A stretch of DNA of 5,529 nt from Dehalococcoides sp. (GTDB lineage: Bacteria > Chloroflexota > Dehalococcoidia > Dehalococcoidales > RBG-16-60-22). The stretch is taken from positions 1 to 5,529 of the forward strand of contig DAOUZD010000066.1 of NCBI GenBank assembly GCA_030665795.1. Direction: 5' to 3'. Under the pieces are notes generated by a model. The model was not told the origin of the DNA, did not search any database, and worked only from the letters and a program-made list of their open reading frames with translations. Both the position numbers and the translations under genes were made by a program. This document shows, one piece after another, positions 5,177 through 5,529 of the stretch (positions are counted from its first letter, which is position 1; every line of letters begins with the position of its first letter).

Positions 5177-5200
5177 CTGAAAACACCGGTTCAATTACCT
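5171..5200 (+). terminator. Hairpin at the antiporter stop codon, possible weak terminator
   Basis: AGGTAACTGAA (5171-5181) pairs with TTCAATTACCT (5190-5200) in 11 positions with one C/A mismatch, around the loop AACACCGG. The left arm contains the antiporter stop TAA (5174-5176). Only a short broken T stretch (AGTTTCATC) follows, so termination would be weak. It may instead protect the 3' end of the transcript. Confidence 0.35.
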
Positions 5201-5227
5201 AGTTTCATCGATTAAGGAGGTTTTTAG

Positions 5228-5443
5228 ATGGCAAAGGAGGTCATTGGGGGCACCGGTGCCGGCGGGCATGGGAGAGGTAAAGAAGCGGGCTCTAACTCCC
5301 CGAAATTTGCCGATGTCATCCATATTGGTGAGATAGTAAGTTGGCTTAGTGATAAGAATGCTATTATAATGTCATCATATAGTTTTCCAAGGAGGTGGTG
5401 GTATGTCTTTAAGTCACCGGGAAAGAGTCATCAAGGCGCTTAG
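5228..5443 (+). pseudogene. Short ORF of 71 codons with a perfect ribosome site, possible gene remnant
   Basis: An ATG at 5228 follows AAGGAGG (5214-5220) at seven bases, an ideal start. Residues 1-38 (beginning MAKEVIGGTGAGGHGRGKEA and reaching FADVIHIGEIV) look like real protein. The pattern KEVI...SPxxADVIHIGEIV faintly recalls the N-terminus of RidA/YjgF family proteins, but this is only a guess. From residue 39 on the composition changes, and the DNA contains a promoter-like TTGGCT/TATAAT pair and the ribosome site of the next gene. The last 41 bases overlap that gene in another frame. I read it as the 5' remainder of a deleted gene. A small expressed protein, or a leader peptide for the next gene, remains possible. 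Confidence 0.4.
5341..5370 (+). promoter_or_regulatory. Candidate promoter for the URO-D family gene
   Basis: TTGGCT (5341-5346, 4 of 6) and a perfect TATAAT (5365-5370) are 18 bases apart. The expected start is near 5377, about 26 bases before the ATG at 5403. The promoter lies inside the second half of the 71-codon ORF. Confidence 0.5.
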
Positions 5444-5529
5444 CCACCAAGAGCCAGACAGAGTACCCTTTGACCTAGGTAGCACGCCAAATAGCAGCAT
5501 CCACGTATTGGGGTATCAAAAATTAAAGG
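5403..5529 (+). CDS. URO-D family protein (methyltransferase-like), N-terminal 42 codons, cut by window edge
   Basis: An ATG at 5403, six bases after AAGGAGGT (5389-5396), opens a frame to the window end. It begins MSLSHRERVIKALSHQEPDR, then VPFDLGSTPNSSIHVLGY. The pattern HRERVxxALxHxxPDRVPxDLG is the standard start of the uroporphyrinogen-decarboxylase superfamily branch that includes corrinoid methyltransferases and many uncharacterised relatives. True HemE starts differently (a PVWxMRQAGR motif), so this is probably not a heme-pathway enzyme. Family members transfer methyl groups between corrinoid proteins and thiols or similar acceptors, but the metal and substrate residues lie beyond the window. 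The overlap with the 71-codon ORF is out of frame, and the strong ribosome site favours independent translation. Confidence 0.85.
   Translation, partial: MSLSHRERVIKALSHQEPDRVPFDLGSTPNSSIHVLGYQKLK

Noticed and set aside
1964..5181. The 11-mer AGGTAACTGAA occurs both in the small RNA (1964-1974) and in the hairpin after the antiporter (5171-5181)
   Set aside because: A few shared 11-mers are expected by chance in a window of this size, and the flanks do not match.
1..5529. CRISPR array, insertion sequence, tRNA, att site or prophage
   Set aside because: No regularly spaced repeats, transposase motifs, terminal inverted repeats or tRNA-like cloverleaf with CCA end were seen on either strand.

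Overview
The window is a bacterial chromosome segment of roughly 50% GC. It holds four complete protein genes, two genes cut by the window edges, one short doubtful ORF, and one strong candidate for an unannotated small RNA. Promoter-like and Shine-Dalgarno sequences are clearly bacterial. The mix of genes (a B12-binding/radical-SAM-type N-terminus, a HemE-unlike URO-D family protein, and a GAF/nuclease-fold/HPRT fusion) would suit an anaerobic bacterium of the Chloroflexota (Dehalococcoidia-like) type. That placement is an inference from gene content; no taxonomic marker is present.

Layout. Left (1-1123, minus strand): a family 2 glycosyltransferase with C-terminal membrane helices, translationally coupled (TAGTG overlap) to the first 55 codons of a probable cobalamin-binding radical SAM protein that runs off the left edge. 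Middle left (1359-1757, plus): a small lipoprotein of the chagasin/I42 protease-inhibitor type with degenerate inhibitory loops. The 342-base gap at 1758-2099 is not empty. It carries a sharp promoter (TTGACA, 17-base spacer, CATATT) whose predicted start, G1959, is the first base of a 119-nt element closed by a 12-bp terminal helix and ending in six T. Its G-U pairs show that the RNA is read from the plus strand.

Middle (2100-3548, minus): a 482-residue three-part protein, GAF sensor plus PD-(D/E)XK-like domain plus complete hypoxanthine phosphoribosyltransferase, starting at TTG behind a good ribosome site and a strong promoter with a very short leader. Right of it and divergent (3728-5176, plus): a cation/proton antiporter of about 11-13 membrane helices with a basic C-terminal tail of 15-residue repeats. 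Right end: a 71-codon ORF with a perfect ribosome site that looks like a gene remnant, overlapped by the promoter and start of a URO-D family gene cut by the right edge.

The genes do not form one pathway. Only the glycosyltransferase and radical SAM genes are clearly in one operon. The HPRT fusion and the antiporter share a divergent promoter region, and the remaining units appear to be transcribed separately. The most interesting items are the candidate small RNA at 1959-2077 and the GAF/nuclease-fold/HPRT fusion.
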